From contig JAWQUS010000013.1 in assembly GCA_036365455.1 (NCBI GenBank), forward strand, positions 15,172,001-15,236,000: 64,000 nt of DNA. The letters run 5' to 3'. This DNA comes from Macrosoma leucophasiata. Its lineage: Eukaryota > Arthropoda > Insecta > Lepidoptera > Hedylidae. The notes beneath the pieces are model-generated. The model saw only the letters and a program-made list of their open reading frames with translations, was not told the origin of the DNA and searched no databases. Positions 62,826-64,000 of this stretch are shown in pieces; position 1 is the first letter of the stretch, and each line of letters begins with the position of its first letter. The translations under genes and the position numbers were made by a program.

Positions 62826-64000
62826 TCGTTCTTCTCGTCACTGTTTCACTTATGAACAAGCCTGAACAAACAATTTTACCTACAGTTGTGTTGTAGTCGT
62901 GACGTTGTCATCGCATCGATATTGGAAAATAACGAACTGGAAATTAATAACTAAACCGTTCCAAACATTTTACAGTACAATCAATATTAATAACAGTTTC
63001 GATGCCACATATTTCCGGCAACGCGATATAATTATTACATCACAAATACCTAATATCGCAGCTTTCGCCAATAAAGTTTGCCGAATAGTTATTAATTTAA
63101 TTATTCGAACGATTCCCATTTATGAAATATTGCTTTGTGTTTGATATTTTGTATAATTAAGCTATCGTTTGCCTTTGCTGGCGAATTATTTAATGGAATT
63201 GGATATTTCCTTGAGGCTCGTGATAATTACGCAGCGTTATATTTATGTTAGGAAAGTGGCGTACAATTTACGTTGATGAAGTGAATGTTGAAATCTACAG
63301 AAACCTTATAATAAAACTGAAGTGGTGTTTTACATGTTGACTCTTTTATTATGCTTCCCATCAGCACGTGGTCCAATTTGAACCCCGGACCTAGTAAAGT
63401 CTTATTGTAGTTTTCCTCTCTATTTAAAGTAATGCGCTTTTCAGTAAATTATTGATTTTGAAGAAGATCAGTAAGAGTATTTTTTTCTGAAACTATTGTA
63501 GTGAGGGGTATAACTTTTGCGTTTCTATTGTGATTATCACCATTCGTGTCGTTAGGTTTTGTCATTGACATACCTATTACTACTATAGTACTAACAGGAC
63601 ACTCCCTTTGGTAGCACAGTTCCAGTTTTTTGCATTCAATTTACCACTTTCCCATAGTAACATGACAGCTCACGTGAAAACGGCTTACATAAATATGTGT
63701 CAAATAATTTTAAAAACGGAACCGGCTGTTTTCCCAATGTCTTCTCTTTATATTATTATTAACTTTTTGTTTTTTTATACAAATTAAATGTACTAAAAGT
63801 TTTTAAAAATTGTACAAATTGTAATTATTGGATTTTTTTTGTTTACAATTTTGTTGCTATTATTTGCCTCTTTGATTGCCAAAAAGCATTTCTTATCCTC
63901 GATAGTAAGAGTACTTTTAAAACAGTTCTTCATTTCACGATAACAGCGGGTCTCACATCTATATAGTTACTTTGTTATGGAAATTCGCCCTTCTCGTTTT
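62826..64000. other. AT-rich, unassigned; small family A scrap
   Basis: 63245-63310 has GGAAAGTGGCGTACAATTTA, a family A remnant. No DM13-like coding exon was recognised on the minus strand. Confidence 0.45.

Overview
This window is nuclear DNA from an insect, most likely a moth or butterfly (Lepidoptera). The evidence is two split animal genes with short exons and canonical GT/AG introns, and introns packed with short retroposons and rolling-circle-like repeats of the kind that crowd lepidopteran genomes. The order-level assignment is an inference from repeat style. There are no bacterial operons, CRISPR arrays or convincing functional tRNA/rRNA genes.

Two protein genes lie tail to tail. 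(1) Plus strand, about 2829-19795: an eight-exon gene for a protein of about 377 residues with a fibronectin type III domain followed by six ankyrin repeats, the FANK1 architecture. All seven junctions keep frame. (2) Minus strand, 47464 down to 25382: the 3' eight exons (1208 codons) of a Skeletor-type gene. They encode a DOMON domain, a Pro/Ser/His linker, a cupredoxin-like module and a giant 800-codon last exon with a Pro/Met-rich stretch, an acidic patch, a furin-like basic site and a hydrophobic C-terminal tail. Its 5' exons (DM13 domains expected) were not found and probably lie beyond 64000. A broken tandem copy of one DOMON exon sits at about 37540-37765.

The rest is mostly repeats. 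Family A is a ~280 bp retroposon ending in ACATAAAAAA (about 35 pieces). Family B is a ~320 bp tRNA-derived SINE, three copies of which have clear 9-13 bp target-site duplications. Family C is a second tRNA-derived SINE. Family D is a tRNA-headed repeat, present once as a near-perfect inverted pair. Family H is a set of Helitron-like non-autonomous elements with A|TC...CTRR|T ends. Other families are E (ends GGTACGGAACCCTAAAAA), F (LINE 3' ends with 'cccagcagtgggacgt'), RTE-like LINE tails, and at least three MITE-like elements, one with Harbinger-like TTA duplications. Between the two host genes lie two convergent retroelement copies that carry only an ORF1-type protein and no reverse transcriptase.

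The most interesting items are the ORF1-only retroelements, the broken Skeletor exon duplication, the coherent Helitron-like family with a recurrent palindromic end cassette, the inverted tRNA pair, and an RFX-type X-box next to a possible short first exon near 56.6-56.8 kb. All repeat boundaries were read by eye and are approximate unless duplications or terminal motifs are cited.
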